Shown here piece by piece: positions 17,621-27,141 of a stretch of 64,000 nt of DNA; positions within the stretch are counted from its first letter, which is position 1; each line of letters starts with the position of its first letter. The notes below the pieces were generated by a model. That model made no database searches, was not told the origin of the DNA, and was given only the letters and a program-made list of their open reading frames with translations. The stretch lies in contig JAEWUC010000005.1 in the NCBI GenBank assembly GCA_023397505.1, forward strand, positions 372,001 through 436,000. Direction: 5' to 3'. The translations under genes were made by a program, and so were the position numbers. The stretch is from Bacteroidota bacterium. Lineage in GTDB: Bacteria > Bacteroidota > Ignavibacteria > Ignavibacteriales > Melioribacteraceae.

Positions 17621-17782
17621 GCAATTAGTTAATTAGTTTTAGGGATATAGATGCCGGCTTCTCGCCTCGATTTCACGAAAGCAAATAAGGTTACTGTTTT
17701 GTGTATATGTTTTAGTATCACACATGATAATTATAATAATGCATGTTATTAAGTGATAGAGCAAATAACAACACTAAAAATA

Positions 17783-18463
17783 ATGATTAAACTTTTTTTA
17801 ATACTGTTTATAACAATACAAATCTCCGCACAGGAAGTTGATATCAAAAAAGCGCTTATCGAAATTGAATCGGGAAATATTCAAGCGGCGCTAACATATT
17901 TGCAGGAATTTAAAAACAGTAATCCTAATGATCCCTCGGTAATTTTTCTGGAAGGAGTTTTAACACAAAACGCCGATGAAGCAGTAAAAAAATATTCTAC
18001 GGTTTACGAAAAATATCCTAAGAGCAATTACGCCGATGCTTCTCTTTTCCGCTTGTTCTCATATCATTATTCTCTCGGTTATTACAAGAAGGCCGAAACA
18101 TATTTGAATAAGTTAAAAAACGAATATCCCAATTCGCCTTATATCCAAACTGCCGACCGCATAATTCCAGATGAAGAAACTGCCATTAGCAAAATTGTAA
18201 ATTCTGAGGAAACTGATAATTATAAATATACCATTCAAGCCGGGGCGTTTCTTAATTCCGAAAATGCCGAGAAACTAAAAACGCAATTATCGAGCGGCGG
18301 ACACGCTTGCGAAATTAAGACAAGAGAAATTGGCGGAAGTTTATTTAATATTGTTTACGTTGGTAAATTTAAAAGCGAGGAAACGGCAAAGCCAATTTTA
18401 ATCTTATTAGAAAATAATTATTCCGTTAAAGGCAGGATAGTACTATTATCCTCAATTGAATAG
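17783..18463 (+). CDS. Periplasmic TPR protein with C-terminal SPOR domain
   Basis: From the ATG at 17783 the protein has 226 residues: a signal peptide (MIKLFLILFITIQISAQ), two or three TPR-like helical hairpins at about residues 20-130 (YEKYPKSNYADASLF, YYKKAETYLNKLKNEYP), and a SPOR domain at about 148-226 (YTIQAGAFLNSENAEKLKTQ, YVGKFKSEETA). Known: SPOR domains bind denuded glycan strands of septal peptidoglycan; the YbgF-like TPR part suggests envelope constriction. A GTG at 17753 would add ten residues before the signal peptide and is unlikely. It ends 9 bases before the MBL gene. Confidence 0.82.
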   Translation: MIKLFLILFITIQISAQEVDIKKALIEIESGNIQAALTYLQEFKNSNPNDPSVIFLEGVLTQNADEAVKKYSTVYEKYPKSNYADASLFRLFSYHYSLGYYKKAETYLNKLKNEYPNSPYIQTADRIIPDEETAISKIVNSEETDNYKYTIQAGAFLNSENAEKLKTQLSSGGHACEIKTREIGGSLFNIVYVGKFKSEETAKPILILLENNYSVKGRIVLLSSIE

Positions 18464-18472
18464 AATAAACAC

Positions 18473-19258
18473 ATGAATGAAAATTCTGCTGAAATAATTT
18501 TCGTCGGTACATCTTCAGGCCAAACAAGTGCAGCAAGAAACCACTCATCAATTTTCATAAGAACAAACGAACAAAATTTATTAGTCGATGCGGGAGACGG
18601 CATAGCCAAAGCATTGCTTATTCAAAATATTAATTATGATGAAATACATTCTATTTTGTTCACTCATTATCATGCCGATCATTTTGCCGGGATAGCGTCA
18701 TTAATAACACAAATGGAAATATTGAAAAGAAAACATCCGTTAAAAATATTCACACATATAAATTTAATATCCCAGCTCAAATCGCTTTTAAATTCCGTTT
18801 ACATGTTTAAAGAAAGTCTGGGATTCGAGTTACGAATAATCGGCTTTAGTTTTGATGAAAAAGTTCAAGTGAACAATAAAATAAAATTTACTGCAAAACA
18901 GAATTCACATTTACGGCGGAAAGAACATCACAAAAATTATCCGGAAGATATTTTCGTCTCATCAAGTTTACTTTTAGAAATAGACGAGCAAAAAATATTC
19001 TATACTTCCGATATCGGATCGGGAAATGATTTATTTCTTTTCGGCAATTACGAAATAGATTATTTGATAACCGAAGCGTGCCATATAAACATCAATGATA
19101 TTTATAAATTCATTTCAACTAAAAACCCAGGGAATATTTTTATAACACATTACGATAATGAATATGAAGCCGAACTGCAGAGCTGGAAAAATTCGTTAAA
19201 GGATTCCGAAAAACAAAGAATAACAATTTGTTACGACGGACTTTCTTTCTCCATATAA
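18473..19258 (+). CDS. MBL-fold metallo-hydrolase, RNase Z-like
   Basis: The 261-residue protein is a metallo-beta-lactamase fold enzyme. The metal-binding motif HYHADHF (H-x-H-x-D-H) is at about residues 64-70. Further ligands are visible as His in AKQNSHLRRKEHH, Asp in YTSDIGSG and His in FITHYDNE. The layout resembles the RNase Z/ElaC group, but it lacks the long exosite arm typical of short RNase Z, so tRNA 3' processing is not certain. It is cytoplasmic. It lies between the SPOR protein and the sigma54 activator, probably in one transcript with miaB or the SPOR gene. Confidence 0.85.
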   Translation: MNENSAEIIFVGTSSGQTSAARNHSSIFIRTNEQNLLVDAGDGIAKALLIQNINYDEIHSILFTHYHADHFAGIASLITQMEILKRKHPLKIFTHINLISQLKSLLNSVYMFKESLGFELRIIGFSFDEKVQVNNKIKFTAKQNSHLRRKEHHKNYPEDIFVSSSLLLEIDEQKIFYTSDIGSGNDLFLFGNYEIDYLITEACHININDIYKFISTKNPGNIFITHYDNEYEAELQSWKNSLKDSEKQRITICYDGLSFSI

Positions 19259-19320
19259 TTACTCATATTTTGTTTCCAAAAAACCTTATTTTAACGGTGA
19301 ACAATTAAGACAAATTATTA

Positions 19321-20427
19321 ATGCGGCTGGAAGAATTTCAAAAAAAATTCGGTATCATCGGCAAGTCGAAAGAGATACGCGATTTAATCGACATAACGAT
19401 GCAGGTTGCTCAATCGGATATTTCAATTTTAATTTACGGCGAGAGCGGAACAGGCAAAGAAGTATTTGCACGCGCCGTTCACGGGTTCAGCAAACGCACA
19501 AATAAAGAATTGGTAAGCGTAAACTGCGGCGCAATTCCCGAAGGACTTTTGGAAAGCGAATTGTTCGGGCATAAAAAAGGATCGTTCACAGGTTCGGTTG
19601 AAGACCGAAAAGGATATTTTGAAATTGCCGACGGCGGCACTTTATTCCTTGATGAAATTGCCGAGATGCCTTTAACAACACAAGTAAAATTTTTGCGCGC
19701 ACTCGAAACTAAAGAGTTTATGCGGCTCGGCGGTGAAACAGTTACTAAAGTTGATGTGAGAATTATTGCAGCTACAAATAAAGATCTTCAAATTGAAGTT
19801 GATCAAAAAAAATTTAGAAACGATTTATATTTCAGGTTAAAAGCCGTTACACTTCAAATTCCTCCGCTTAGAAACAGGCGCGGAGATATTATTGAACTTG
19901 CCGAACATTTTCTTAAAAACTATTCTTTGAACAATAAAGCAACAGAATATAAATTAACAAAAGACGCCGTCGACATTTTAACAAATTACGACTGGCCTGG
20001 CAACATCCGCGAATTAAAAAATGCCGTTGAATCGGCTGCGGCTTTAAGCAAAAACAGTAATCTTGATGCCGGTTCTTTTATTCCTCTTTTAACTTCCAAT
20101 ATCGGTTATGATGATTCGCGTTATCTTCCAGTTCATTTAAATCGTCCGTCGGAAACTTTAGACCGCGAAATGATTTACCGGGCGTTGATCGAGATAAAGA
20201 AAGATTTAATCGAACTAAAACAAATGGCGGGTAAAAACGGCAGCGATGAATCATTACATACGATGGATATTCCTGTTGACGAAATAATCCCTCTCGACGA
20301 ACTTGAGAAACGCGCAATTATAAATGCTTTGGTTTATTCAAAATATAATAAACGAAAAACCGCCAACCTTTTGAAGATCAGCGAAAAAACTTTGTACAGA
20401 AAATTGAAAGAATATGGAATTCAATAA
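19321..20427 (+). CDS. Sigma54-dependent transcriptional activator without receiver domain
   Basis: The 368-residue protein begins directly with the AAA+ sigma54-interaction domain: Walker A GESGTGKE (residues 41-48), the sigma54 contact loop KGSFTGS in place of GAFTGA, and Walker B GGTLFLDE. Arg-finger motifs R-x-D-L-Y-F-R-L are present. The C-terminus has a Fis-type helix-turn-helix (NKRKTANLLKISEKTLYRKL). There is no N-terminal receiver or other sensory domain, so control must come from another protein or from its level. It overlaps lptE by 14 bases; miaB - sigma54 activator - lptE is a recurring order in Bacteroidota. Confidence 0.9.
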   Translation: MRLEEFQKKFGIIGKSKEIRDLIDITMQVAQSDISILIYGESGTGKEVFARAVHGFSKRTNKELVSVNCGAIPEGLLESELFGHKKGSFTGSVEDRKGYFEIADGGTLFLDEIAEMPLTTQVKFLRALETKEFMRLGGETVTKVDVRIIAATNKDLQIEVDQKKFRNDLYFRLKAVTLQIPPLRNRRGDIIELAEHFLKNYSLNNKATEYKLTKDAVDILTNYDWPGNIRELKNAVESAAALSKNSNLDAGSFIPLLTSNIGYDDSRYLPVHLNRPSETLDREMIYRALIEIKKDLIELKQMAGKNGSDESLHTMDIPVDEIIPLDELEKRAIINALVYSKYNKRKTANLLKISEKTLYRKLKEYGIQ

Positions 20428-20935
20428 AAAGTTTGCGATTGTAATTTTAATTTGTTGTTTGGGCGCTATTGCTTTGCTAAACGGGTGCAGCTATTCATTC
20501 ACAGGCGCTTCGGTACCGCCGCATCTAAAAACAATTGCAATACCGATATCCGGCGATAGAAGCGGATCCGGTGAATTTAACCTTGGTGAAAAATTTACTA
20601 CCAGTCTTACGCAAAAATTTATCGACGACAACACGCTTTCGGTAACCGACAAATTAAAATCCGATTCGATACTCGAATGCACAATTGTATCTTTATCCGA
20701 TGCTCCTTCTGTTGTTACCGGCGGCGAAAATATTTCATCGCGGAGATTAACAATTACAATCCGTGCGGTCTACCGTGATCTTATAAAACGCAATACAATT
20801 TTTGAAAAGAATTTTTCCAATTACGGCGATTACCAAACCGGCGGGGATATTCTGCTTGCCCGTGAGAATGCAATTGAGAACGCGATTGAAAAAATCACTG
20901 AAGATATTTTATTAGGAGTAGTTTCTAATTGGTAG
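20414..20935 (+). CDS. lptE: LptE-family LPS assembly lipoprotein
   Basis: The 173-residue protein has a lipoprotein signal peptide ending in the lipobox LLNGC (Cys at about residue 25) followed by SYSFTGASVPPHLKTIAIP, the start of the Bacteroidota LptE family. The repeated beta-alpha pattern and the late RENAIENAIEKITEDIL helix fit the family. Known role: forming the outer-membrane LPS translocon with the LptD barrel. LptD itself is not in the window. Translation is probably coupled to the sigma54 activator through the 14-base overlap. Confidence 0.85.
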   Translation: MEFNKKFAIVILICCLGAIALLNGCSYSFTGASVPPHLKTIAIPISGDRSGSGEFNLGEKFTTSLTQKFIDDNTLSVTDKLKSDSILECTIVSLSDAPSVVTGGENISSRRLTITIRAVYRDLIKRNTIFEKNFSNYGDYQTGGDILLARENAIENAIEKITEDILLGVVSNW

Positions 20936-21012
20936 ATTCGTTTTTACTTTTCTTCGTAGATGAAAAACTCCTTAGAATAAATTTCTATTTATAGAACATA
21001 AACAGGTATAAA

Positions 21013-22482
21013 ATGGCTTTTGACGAAATAATTCTGTTCGCTTATATTTTTTCTATGATGATACTATTGTTCTTTGGAAGTCACGGATTTGTTATGATGT
21101 ACTATCACTACAAATTCAGAATGTCCAAACCGAGAGCTAAGAATGAATACGATGAAGATATTGTAACAATTCAACTGCCGATGTACAACGAATTGTATGT
21201 TGTTGAAAGATTAATTAACTCGGTTTGTGAAATCGAATACCCAAAAGACAAACTTGAAATACAAGTGCTCGATGATTCGACAGACGAAACCGTTGACATT
21301 GTTGCAAATCTTGTTAAACAGAAACAGGAAGAGGGTTTCGACATTCAACATATCCGCCGCCCGAATCGTGCAGGCTTTAAAGCAGGTGCATTAAAAGAAG
21401 GATTAAAAAACGCAAAAGGGAAATTCGTTGCCATATTCGATGCCGACTTTATTCCCAAAAGTGATTTTCTAATTAACACTCTTAAATATTTTACGAATGA
21501 TAAAGTTGGACTCGTTCAAACACGCTGGGAACATTTAAACGAAGATTATTCAATACTGACAAAAATTCAAGCGCTTGCTCTCGACGGTCATTTTGTAATT
21601 GAACAAACCGTACGAAACAAAGCAGGATTTTTCATAAACTTTAACGGCACGGGCGGAGTTTGGCGAAAAGAATGTATTGAAGATGCAGGCAATTGGCACG
21701 CAGATACTTTAACAGAAGATCTCGACCTGAGTTACCGTGCACAATTAAAAGGATGGAAGTTTGTTTATCTGCGCGACTTTACAACTCCGGCAGAACTTCC
21801 GCTGGAAATAAACGCCCTCAAGACACAGCAATTCAGGTGGACAAAAGGTTACATAGAAACCGCAAAAAAAATCATACCGCTCGTTTGGAAATCAAAAATT
21901 TCTCTTAAACTAAAATTTCATTCTACTTTTCACTTAACTAATAATATTGTTTTCCCGTTTATATTATTGGTAGCAATTCTTAATGTCCCGCTAATATTCA
22001 TAAAAAATGCGGGGCCATACTGGAACTTCTTCAACTTCATGGCAATTTTTATAATTGCTTTCATCGGATCATTTTTATTTTATACTTATTCTCAAAAAGA
22101 CGTTTACCCGGACTGGCGTAAAAAAATTGCACTGTTCCCCCTTTTCATGGCCGGTTCAATGGGCTTGGCAATAAACAATACCCGCGCCGTTATTGAAGGT
22201 TTAATGAGCAGGAAAAGCGAATTTGTACGAACGCCGAAATTTAAAGTCATTGATAAGAAAGACGATACTTCGAAAAACATATATACTAAAAAATCGAAAA
22301 TCCCGGCTTCAACATTTGTTGAAATGCTGATGGCTCTTTATACATTGATCGGCGTTGGTGCATCAATTTATTTTATGGAAATTGCATCTCTGCCGTTTCA
22401 ATTAATGTTCTTCTTTGGATTTGCGAGCGTGTCGGTTCTTTCGCTGCGAGAATCACTTCAAAAAAGACGGCAATTAAAATGA
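21013..22482 (+). CDS. Membrane glycosyltransferase family 2 (cellulose-synthase-like)
   Basis: The 489-residue protein has an N-terminal membrane helix (residues about 5-27), a cytoplasmic GT-A domain at about 50-300 and four further membrane helices to the C-terminus. Catalytic motifs: DDSTDET, FDADFIP (DxD), TEDLDLSYRA (TED) and QFRWTKG (QxxRW). This is the processive GT2 arrangement, as in CESA-like and glucosyl-diacylglycerol synthases. The sugar and acceptor are unknown. There is no PilZ domain. It overlaps the TPR gene by four bases (ATGA), starting a tight four-gene run. Confidence 0.88.
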   Translation: MAFDEIILFAYIFSMMILLFFGSHGFVMMYYHYKFRMSKPRAKNEYDEDIVTIQLPMYNELYVVERLINSVCEIEYPKDKLEIQVLDDSTDETVDIVANLVKQKQEEGFDIQHIRRPNRAGFKAGALKEGLKNAKGKFVAIFDADFIPKSDFLINTLKYFTNDKVGLVQTRWEHLNEDYSILTKIQALALDGHFVIEQTVRNKAGFFINFNGTGGVWRKECIEDAGNWHADTLTEDLDLSYRAQLKGWKFVYLRDFTTPAELPLEINALKTQQFRWTKGYIETAKKIIPLVWKSKISLKLKFHSTFHLTNNIVFPFILLVAILNVPLIFIKNAGPYWNFFNFMAIFIIAFIGSFLFYTYSQKDVYPDWRKKIALFPLFMAGSMGLAINNTRAVIEGLMSRKSEFVRTPKFKVIDKKDDTSKNIYTKKSKIPASTFVEMLMALYTLIGVGASIYFMEIASLPFQLMFFFGFASVSVLSLRESLQKRRQLK

Positions 22483-23138
22483 ACCGACTCTTTAAAGATC
22501 TTTCAGTTGATAAAATTAAGCTCATCTACGAGTTTGATAAAACATCGCCGTTGTTTTCTAGGGTAGCTTATTTTGAATTAAACCAGGGTAACAATTTATA
22601 CGCGAATGAAATTTTGGAAAAAGGGTTGGAAATTCATCCCGACTATCCAACTGCGCATATAATTTACGCGCTTGCAAAAGCTTATGCAGGCGATGAATAC
22701 CACGCAAAGGAAGCTTTGGAAACAGGGATGAAATTTTTATCATCAAACGAAACTTTGGAATTTTACAAAAAGAAAATCGACCGGATTTTGGAAGAAAGAA
22801 ATTCATTAAGCGAAACAAAACGGCCGGCGTTCACCGGGGAATTTGAAACAATAACCCATGAAAATACTTTTTTCAACTTTGAGGATAAGCTGGATCTTCT
22901 CGCAGAAAAATTAAGCAACGCGAAAATTAAAGTTACTATTAACGAAGATACGCAGGAAGAAACTCCCCTACCGGAATATTCCGGGAAAAAAATTGCATCG
23001 GAAACACTCGCTAAAATTTATACGGCACAAAAAAATTATGAAGAGGCGATTTCTGTTTATAAAGAATTAATACAACTCCACCCCCAAAAAGAAGATGAGT
23101 TCATTCAAAAAATTGTTGAGATTGAAACATTAATGTGA
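22479..23138 (+). CDS. Tetratricopeptide repeat protein
   Basis: The 219-residue protein contains TPR-like hairpins at about residues 25-95 (NQGNNLYANEILEKGLEIHP, HIIYALAKAYAGDEYHAKEA) and another at the C-terminus (LAKIYTAQKNYEEAISVYKE). There is a charged linker between them. It has no signal peptide. The start overlaps the GT2 gene by four bases and its stop overlaps the glycosylase start, so it is translationally coupled to both. A scaffold role for the GT2 enzyme is possible but not shown. Confidence 0.75.
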   Translation: MNRLFKDLSVDKIKLIYEFDKTSPLFSRVAYFELNQGNNLYANEILEKGLEIHPDYPTAHIIYALAKAYAGDEYHAKEALETGMKFLSSNETLEFYKKKIDRILEERNSLSETKRPAFTGEFETITHENTFFNFEDKLDLLAEKLSNAKIKVTINEDTQEETPLPEYSGKKIASETLAKIYTAQKNYEEAISVYKELIQLHPQKEDEFIQKIVEIETLM

Positions 23139-23746
23139 TGAATGATTTCAACAAAAAACTTCCGCATAATTTTTTTACCCGCGATGTTCATATTGTTGCA
23201 AAAGAATTGCTCGGTAAATATTTTGTTAGAAATATCAACGGTAAATTGCTTGCAGGCAGAATAGTTGAAGTTGAAGCTTACGACGGCAAGTCCGACGAAG
23301 CATCTCATTCCTTCATCGGGAAAACAAAACGTAATGAAGTGATGTTTAACGGCGGTGGAAATTTGTACGTGTATTTTACTTACGGAATGTATTTCTGCGC
23401 AAATGTTGTAACGGGCAAACAAAACGATGCAACCGCTGTTCTCATTCGCGCATTAGAACCGGTTGAAGGGATTGAGAAAATGTCAATAAATAGATTCGGG
23501 AAAAAGAATGTTTCCGATAAAGAAATAATTAATCTTGCCAACGGTCCGGGTAAATTGTGCATTGCATTTCAAATCGGGAAAGAACATAACGGCATTGATT
23601 TAACCGGCGACGAAATTTATTTATACTATGCGCCGGTTATTCCTAAAGAGATGATAGAAAGTACAACAAGAATAGGAATTAAAAAATCGGTACATTTGCC
23701 GTGGAGGTATTACATCAAAAACAACCGGTACGTTTCTAAAAAATGA
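23138..23746 (+). CDS. DNA-3-methyladenine glycosylase (AAG/MPG family)
   Basis: From the ATG at 23138 the protein has 202 residues, normal for the family. Conserved segments are LPHNFFTRDVHIVAKELLGK, AGRIVEVEAYDG (catalytic Glu), DEASHSFIGKTKRN, VYFTYGMYFCANV and NLANGPGKLC. It excises alkylated purines (3-methyladenine, hypoxanthine) from DNA, starting base excision repair. The start overlaps the TPR stop codon as TGATG, and the end overlaps the GT9 start by four bases. A GTG one codon upstream is less likely. Confidence 0.93.
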   Translation: MNDFNKKLPHNFFTRDVHIVAKELLGKYFVRNINGKLLAGRIVEVEAYDGKSDEASHSFIGKTKRNEVMFNGGGNLYVYFTYGMYFCANVVTGKQNDATAVLIRALEPVEGIEKMSINRFGKKNVSDKEIINLANGPGKLCIAFQIGKEHNGIDLTGDEIYLYYAPVIPKEMIESTTRIGIKKSVHLPWRYYIKNNRYVSKK

Positions 23747-24762
23747 CACCCCCGAAAAATATTTTGATTGTTAGAACGGACCGCATCGGCGATGTAGTTC
23801 TCACGCTTCCCCTTGCATCAATTATTAAAAAACATTTTCCAAATTCAGAAATCACTTTTCTTCTCCGCGATTATACAAAATCACTTGCGGCGAATAATCC
23901 TTACATTGATGATATTATTACTTTGAAAACTGAAAACGGAAAGTTGAAGGTTGCAGAAAATATTAAGCAATTAAAAAACAAATTTGATACGTGTATCGTT
24001 GCCTTTCCAACTTTTACTTTAGCATTAATTCTTTTTCTATCAAGAATTAAAACGAGAATCGGAACCGGCTACAGGTGGTATTCATTCCTCTTCAATAAAA
24101 AAATTTACGAGCACAGGAAATTCGGGGAACGTCACGAACTCGAATATAATGTTCGGCTTCTTCAGCAAATTGGCATAGAGGAAAATGTTAACGAGGAGAA
24201 TGTAGAGTTTAATCTACAGCCTGCTAATAAAAACATACAGAAAATAAAAAATGAATTTGAAAAAATTGGGATTGACTCTTCAAAAAAAATAATAATTGTG
24301 CATCCCGGGAGCGGCGGAAGTGCGGTTGATCTACCGGTTTCAAAATTAAAAAATCTTGTCGGGCGCATGGCGTGCGAATTGGAATGTGAGATATTAATCA
24401 CAGGCAGTGAAAATGAAAAGGAACTTTGCAACTTGCTCGTTGTTAACGAGAAAACAAAAAACGTCGCGGGCAAATTTAATCTTGACGAATTGACCGCGCT
24501 AATTGACAGATCGGATTTGTTAATTGCTAATTCAACAGGGCCTATTCATATCGGCGCAGCCCTTGGCAAAAATATAATTGGCTTTTACCCAAAGGTTGCA
24601 GCGTGTTCCCCGAAACGATGGGGACCTTACACAAACAAGAAAATAATTTTTTCGCCGAGTATTGATTGTAAAGATTGTACTCACGAACAATGTGTAAAAT
24701 TGAATTGCATGGATACTATAAACATTGATGAAGTTTTTGATTCGGTTAAAAATTTTATGTGA
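23743..24762 (+). CDS. Glycosyltransferase family 9 (heptosyltransferase-like)
   Basis: The 339-residue protein has the GT-B fold of LPS heptosyltransferases. Visible are ILIVRTDRIGDVVLTLPLAS at the N-terminus, IIIVHPGSGGSA in the middle and LLIANSTGPIHIGAALGK in the C-terminal nucleotide-sugar site. The late Cys-rich segment IDCKDCTHEQCVKLNC is seen in several heptosyltransferases. Role: adding heptose or a related sugar to the LPS inner core on the cytoplasmic face. Overlap by four bases with the glycosylase gene suggests co-transcription from the GT2 gene onwards. Confidence 0.88.
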   Translation: MTPPKNILIVRTDRIGDVVLTLPLASIIKKHFPNSEITFLLRDYTKSLAANNPYIDDIITLKTENGKLKVAENIKQLKNKFDTCIVAFPTFTLALILFLSRIKTRIGTGYRWYSFLFNKKIYEHRKFGERHELEYNVRLLQQIGIEENVNEENVEFNLQPANKNIQKIKNEFEKIGIDSSKKIIIVHPGSGGSAVDLPVSKLKNLVGRMACELECEILITGSENEKELCNLLVVNEKTKNVAGKFNLDELTALIDRSDLLIANSTGPIHIGAALGKNIIGFYPKVAACSPKRWGPYTNKKIIFSPSIDCKDCTHEQCVKLNCMDTINIDEVFDSVKNFM

Positions 24763-24802
24763 TTGTTTTTTATGAAGCTGCATTTTTGAAAGGACAACTG
24801 TT

Positions 24803-25666
24803 ATGAAAAAGATTAAGAACATAAGCACGTGCAAGATTAAGAGAATTCTGAATGCAAGGTATAGTTTACGAATTGGGTTAAATCCTATAAAATTCTTACT
24901 CTCGTTTATCCTCTTACTCTTTGTTTCAGATGTTTCTTTTTCACAAAAGGAAGAATTTAGAACCATAGAGAATAAAGCTTTCAAAGTCGGTGAGAAATTA
25001 CATTTTGATGTAAAATATGGTTTTGTAACGGCAGGCGTTGCCGAATATTCTGTTTCAAAAATATCAAAAATTGCCGGGCGCGAAGTTTATAATGTTTCAT
25101 TCAATGTAAATTCCGTCTCTGCCTTCGATCCCTTTTATAAAGTACGCGATCATTACGAAACATATATTGATGTTCAAGGAATTTTTCCGTGGCGGTTTGA
25201 ACAACATATCCGCGAGGGCGGATACTCAAGAGATTTCTCGGCTTTCTTCGATCAACGCAAAGGCAAAGCTAAAACATCCGAGGGATCGTACGACATTCCT
25301 AAGTACGTTAACGATATTGTTTCGGCATTTTATTTGGCGAGAACATTTGATTATTCGAAAATGAAAGAAGGCGATAAAGTAAAACTTGAAAATTTCTATA
25401 AAGATAAAGTTTATCCGCTCGATGTTGTTTACAGGGGCAAGGAACGCGTTTCCGTTTCTGCCGGTACATTTGATTGTATTATTCTTGAACCCATGGTGCG
25501 TGAAGGCGGACTTTTTAAAAGCGAAGGTACGCTGGTTGTATGGCTTACAGACGACGCTTTAAAAATTCCCGTTAAGGTAAAAACAAAAGTTATTATCGGC
25601 TCAATCGATGCCGAACTTTCCGGCTACGAAGGATTAGCCGGTAAATTAACTTCAAAGCGGAATTAA
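24803..25666 (+). CDS. DUF3108 secreted protein
   Basis: The 287-residue protein has a long basic N-region and a hydrophobic segment at about residues 31-45 ending near VSFSQ, a probable signal peptide. The mature protein matches the DUF3108 pattern: FKVGEKLHFDVKYGFVTAG, YNVSFNVNSV, PFYKVRDHYETYID and YPLDVVYRGKERVSVSAGTF. Family members are outer-membrane-associated or periplasmic beta proteins of unknown function. AAAGGA lies 9 bases before the ATG. It is 40 bases after the GT9 gene and could close that operon. Confidence 0.85.
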   Translation: MKKIKNISTCKIKRILNARYSLRIGLNPIKFLLSFILLLFVSDVSFSQKEEFRTIENKAFKVGEKLHFDVKYGFVTAGVAEYSVSKISKIAGREVYNVSFNVNSVSAFDPFYKVRDHYETYIDVQGIFPWRFEQHIREGGYSRDFSAFFDQRKGKAKTSEGSYDIPKYVNDIVSAFYLARTFDYSKMKEGDKVKLENFYKDKVYPLDVVYRGKERVSVSAGTFDCIILEPMVREGGLFKSEGTLVVWLTDDALKIPVKVKTKVIIGSIDAELSGYEGLAGKLTSKRN

Positions 25667-25823
25667 AAGATTACATTTCCACTTTACAACTAATCTTCAC
25701 ATTTGCCATTTTACTTCTTCCATTTTCCATTCCAAGTTTGCTTTACAAACGGGCAAAGGATAAATTTGGATTAATTTTAAGCTGAATAATTTTCATAAAC
25801 GGATTTAATTCAAAGAAATTGAC

Positions 25824-26795
25824 ATGACAGAAGACTTCCTCAACAATACAGAAAACAATTCTGATCCCGGACCGGAAGATAAAGGCAAGTTATTTTATAT
25901 GTTTTCTCCAACCGGGGCTGCACTGCTAAGTTTATTTATGGTTTTCGTATTATATCAATTCGGCGGGGCTATATTAACTTTACTCATTTTCGGTTTGGAT
26001 TTTGAAAATGCAGACGTAAACGCCGTAAGGTTATTAACTACCGGCGGACAAATATTGTTTATACTTTTACCCGCATTGATATTCGCTAAATTTGTTTATC
26101 AAGATGTAACTTCTGCATTGAGGATAAAAGTACCACGCATTAAAGAAATCGGTTTATTTATAATCGGCATGATTATTCTTACTCCTCTGCTGCAAAGTTT
26201 TCTCTACATCCAAAATTATTTATTTAATCTTTTGGCGGATAAGGTTTCTGTTGTCAATTCGGTTCGATCTCTTCTTGATGAACTTGATAAGATGGTTGAA
26301 TCGGCTTACGGCAACCTGTTAAATACCAACTCGGTTTTTGAAACATCTTTTATTGTTTTTGTTGTTGCTGTTGTTCCGGCTGTCTGCGAGGAAGTTTTTT
26401 TTAGAGGATTCGTACAAAAAAGTTTCGAACAAAAATTCAAACCTTATTTTGCAATGTTTATTACATCTGCCTTTTTTGGCATGTATCATTTTAATCCTTA
26501 CGGGTTGATTTCATTGATTGCTCTCGGAATGTATTTTGGTTACGCTGCATATAAAAGTGAATCCATAATTGTGCCTGTAGTTCTGCATTTTCTTAACAAC
26601 TTTGTTGCAGTAATGGCTTTTATTGTAATTGGAGATGAAGATCTCGTAAGTTCAAGCGCAACTAAAAATGAAAATATTTTTCCATTCGTCATAAGTTTTG
26701 CCATTTTATCTTTCCTTTTCTTTGCGTTTATTGTGTTTATGCAAAAGAATTACAAATTTATTAAAGGAGCCAAAGATGATATGCCCAAAATGTGA
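25824..26795 (+). CDS. CPBP-family intramembrane glutamic protease
   Basis: The 323-residue membrane protein has about eight hydrophobic segments. The Rce1/CPBP signature is present: motif 1 CEEVFFRGFVQ (EExxxR), motif 2 AFFGMYHFNP (FxxxH) and motif 3 HFLNNFVAV (HxxxN). The C-terminal HFLNN is typical of the bacterial group. Known members cut membrane-associated substrates or handle bacteriocin immunity; the substrate here is unknown. The last 20 bases overlap the next gene, so expression of the DUF2007 protein should be coupled. Confidence 0.9.
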   Translation: MTEDFLNNTENNSDPGPEDKGKLFYMFSPTGAALLSLFMVFVLYQFGGAILTLLIFGLDFENADVNAVRLLTTGGQILFILLPALIFAKFVYQDVTSALRIKVPRIKEIGLFIIGMIILTPLLQSFLYIQNYLFNLLADKVSVVNSVRSLLDELDKMVESAYGNLLNTNSVFETSFIVFVVAVVPAVCEEVFFRGFVQKSFEQKFKPYFAMFITSAFFGMYHFNPYGLISLIALGMYFGYAAYKSESIIVPVVLHFLNNFVAVMAFIVIGDEDLVSSSATKNENIFPFVISFAILSFLFFAFIVFMQKNYKFIKGAKDDMPKM

Positions 26796-27141
26796 ATATG
26801 AATATGTTGAAGGTATTAGTTTATGCCCGGACTGCGGGACAGAATTAATTACCCTGGAAAATTTCGAAGGACATCTTGTTCACCCGTCCGATTGGGTTAT
26901 AGTTTATACTTGCGATGAACCATACGAAGCCGAAATGTTCAAAACAAATCTTGAAAGCGCTGAAATTGAAACTCTTATCATTTCCCAAAAGGACAGGAAT
27001 TATCCTTCTGTAGGAAATTTTTCCGTGATTAAAATACTTGTTAAAAAAATCGACAAAGAATCTGCGCTCGAAATTATAAACGATATAAACAGCAGAAACC
27101 CAAATCCCGATGAAGAGGAAACAAATGATTCGATTGAGTAA
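26776..27141 (+). CDS. Zinc-ribbon plus DUF2007 protein
   Basis: The ATG at 26776 has AAAGGAG at a good distance, giving 121 residues that begin with a zinc ribbon, MICPKCEYEYVEG and CPDCGTEL (CxxC ... CxxC). This is followed by a DUF2007-like domain (WVIVYTCDEPYEAEMFKTNL) that is thought to bind a small ligand or act in signalling, with no proven function. An upstream in-frame ATG at 26698 lies within the CPBP gene and adds residues unlike the family. It overlaps CPBP by 20 bases and cdsA by 17. Confidence 0.82.
   Translation: MICPKCEYEYVEGISLCPDCGTELITLENFEGHLVHPSDWVIVYTCDEPYEAEMFKTNLESAEIETLIISQKDRNYPSVGNFSVIKILVKKIDKESALEIINDINSRNPNPDEEETNDSIE

Noticed and set aside
25667..25823. Hydrophobic open frame continuing after the DUF3108 gene
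   Set aside because: It has no start codon or ribosome binding site, and its composition follows the pyrimidine-rich intergenic sequence.
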